Assembly: GCA_051745935.1 (NCBI GenBank) | Contig: JBNJEM010000584.1 | Span: forward strand, 1-5,074 | DNA length: 5,074 bases | Direction of reading: 5' to 3' | Source: JBNJEM01 sp051745935 | GTDB taxonomy: Bacteria > Planctomycetota > Planctomycetia > Pirellulales > Pirellulaceae | Shown here: positions 4,378 through 5,074 of the stretch, piece after piece | Position numbering within the stretch: the stretch's first letter is position 1 | Layout: each line of letters opens with the position of its first letter | The notes under the pieces: generated by a model | What the model saw: the letters and a program-made list of their open reading frames with translations, nothing else | What the model was told of the DNA's origin: nothing | Database searches by the model: none | Translations under genes and position numbers: made by a program

Positions 4378-5074
4378 ATGATATCAGGCGGGATTTGTGT
4401 TCTACCACGTCGTGGAGGCTGTATTCGATTCGCCATCCTACTGGTGGGCCTTGTCGCAATGACGGTGAGCGGGACAGGGGTCACGGGATCAACCGCCGCC
4501 CAGAAGACGGGCGATGCGCGGCCCTGCGACGTTGTCATCTACGGTGGAACCTCCGCTGGCGTGGCCGCGGCGGCGCAAGCGGCGCGTATGGGCCGGTCGG
4601 TGGTGTTGATCGCGCCTGGACAACATCTGGGCGGCATGAGTTCGAGCGGGCTGGGCAGGACCGATATTGGGAACCGGAAATCGGTGGGAGGACTCGCGCT
4701 GGAATTCTATGAGCGGGTCGGCGATCATTACGGAAAACCACTTCAACTGACATTCGAGCCGCATGTGGCGGAGCAGGTCTTCGACGACATGGTCGAAGAG
4801 GCGGGGGTTGCGGTGGTCCGTGGGCAGCGACTGGATCGGTCGGAAGGTGTCCAGAAGCACAACGGGCGAATCATGGCCATCACGATGGAATCCGGGCTGA
4901 CATTCGAAGGGCCTGTTTTCATTGATGCGACGTATGTGGGGGATTTGATGGCCGCCGCCGGGGTTTCCTACACCATCGGACGCGAATCGTCGGACACGTA
5001 TGGTGAATCCCTGGCCGGCACGCTCAAGAGCGAAAAGTACGTGACCGAAGACATCGATCCGTATGTGAAACGCG
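4378..5074 (+). CDS. Secreted FAD-dependent oxidoreductase, N-terminal part (partial, runs off right edge)
   Basis: The first 232 codons are present and the frame is open at the window end. The N-terminus has a basic region (RR at 11-12, R17), a hydrophobic core FAILLVGLVAMTV (18-30) and a probable cleavage site near STAAQ (38-42), which looks like a Sec rather than a Tat signal. The FAD-binding motif is DVVIYGGTSAGVAAA (51-65), with GGTSAG replacing the classical GxGxxG, as is usual in this subfamily. HLGGMSSSGLG (83-93), a conserved FEPHVAE (126-132) and FIDATYVGDLMAAAG (181-195) further match the large group of secreted FAD_oxidored proteins common in Planctomycetota. It is clearly a different subgroup from the Tat-exported oxidoreductase on the other strand. 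The substrate is unknown. The palindrome pair upstream may regulate it. The missing C-terminus would normally add several hundred residues. Confidence 0.88.
   Translation, partial: MISGGICVLPRRGGCIRFAILLVGLVAMTVSGTGVTGSTAAQKTGDARPCDVVIYGGTSAGVAAAAQAARMGRSVVLIAPGQHLGGMSSSGLGRTDIGNRKSVGGLALEFYERVGDHYGKPLQLTFEPHVAEQVFDDMVEEAGVAVVRGQRLDRSEGVQKHNGRIMAITMESGLTFEGPVFIDATYVGDLMAAAGVSYTIGRESSDTYGESLAGTLKSEKYVTEDIDPYVKR

Overview
The window is GC-rich bacterial DNA. Several traits suggest a Planctomycetota-like organism, or a relative in the PVC group: abundant exported FAD-dependent oxidoreductases, a secreted beta-helix-type protein, a very small WYL-domain protein, long intergenic spaces, and a short heptanucleotide tandem repeat in a gap. 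This assignment is an inference from gene style, because no marker gene is present.

From left to right: (1) Positions 1-119, minus strand, hold the first 39 codons of a secreted protein whose mature N-terminus resembles right-handed parallel beta-helix proteins; it runs off the left edge. (2) Positions 120-513 are mostly a divergent intergenic region, with one weak unidentified minus-strand frame. (3) Positions 514-759, plus strand, encode an 81-residue stand-alone WYL-domain protein with a strong ribosome binding site. (4) Positions 909-3577, minus strand, form a compact two-gene operon. The first gene is a Tat-exported FAD-dependent oxidoreductase. The second, joined by an ATGA stop/start overlap, is a membrane iron-sulfur protein that looks like NapH fused to NapG. 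(5) Positions 3578-4377 are an 800-base divergent intergenic region. It holds a candidate minus-strand promoter, a 7-base tandem repeat, a strongly structured element, and two copies of the palindrome AAACCGGTTT that look like LacI-family operators. (6) Positions 4378-5074, plus strand, encode the N-terminal 232 residues of a second, different secreted FAD-dependent oxidoreductase cut by the right edge.

The central story is redox chemistry outside the cytoplasm. The operon pairs a flavoprotein carrying a twin-arginine signal with a membrane protein that has NapH-type CX3CP motifs and a four-cluster ferredoxin domain. That domain sits after a Tat-like RRRR-FL segment, which would place it on the outer face. 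The simplest reading is that the membrane protein moves electrons between the membrane quinone pool and the exported flavoprotein. The substrate is not evident; the secreted beta-helix-like neighbour and LacI-like palindromes hint at carbohydrate-related compounds, but this is only inference.
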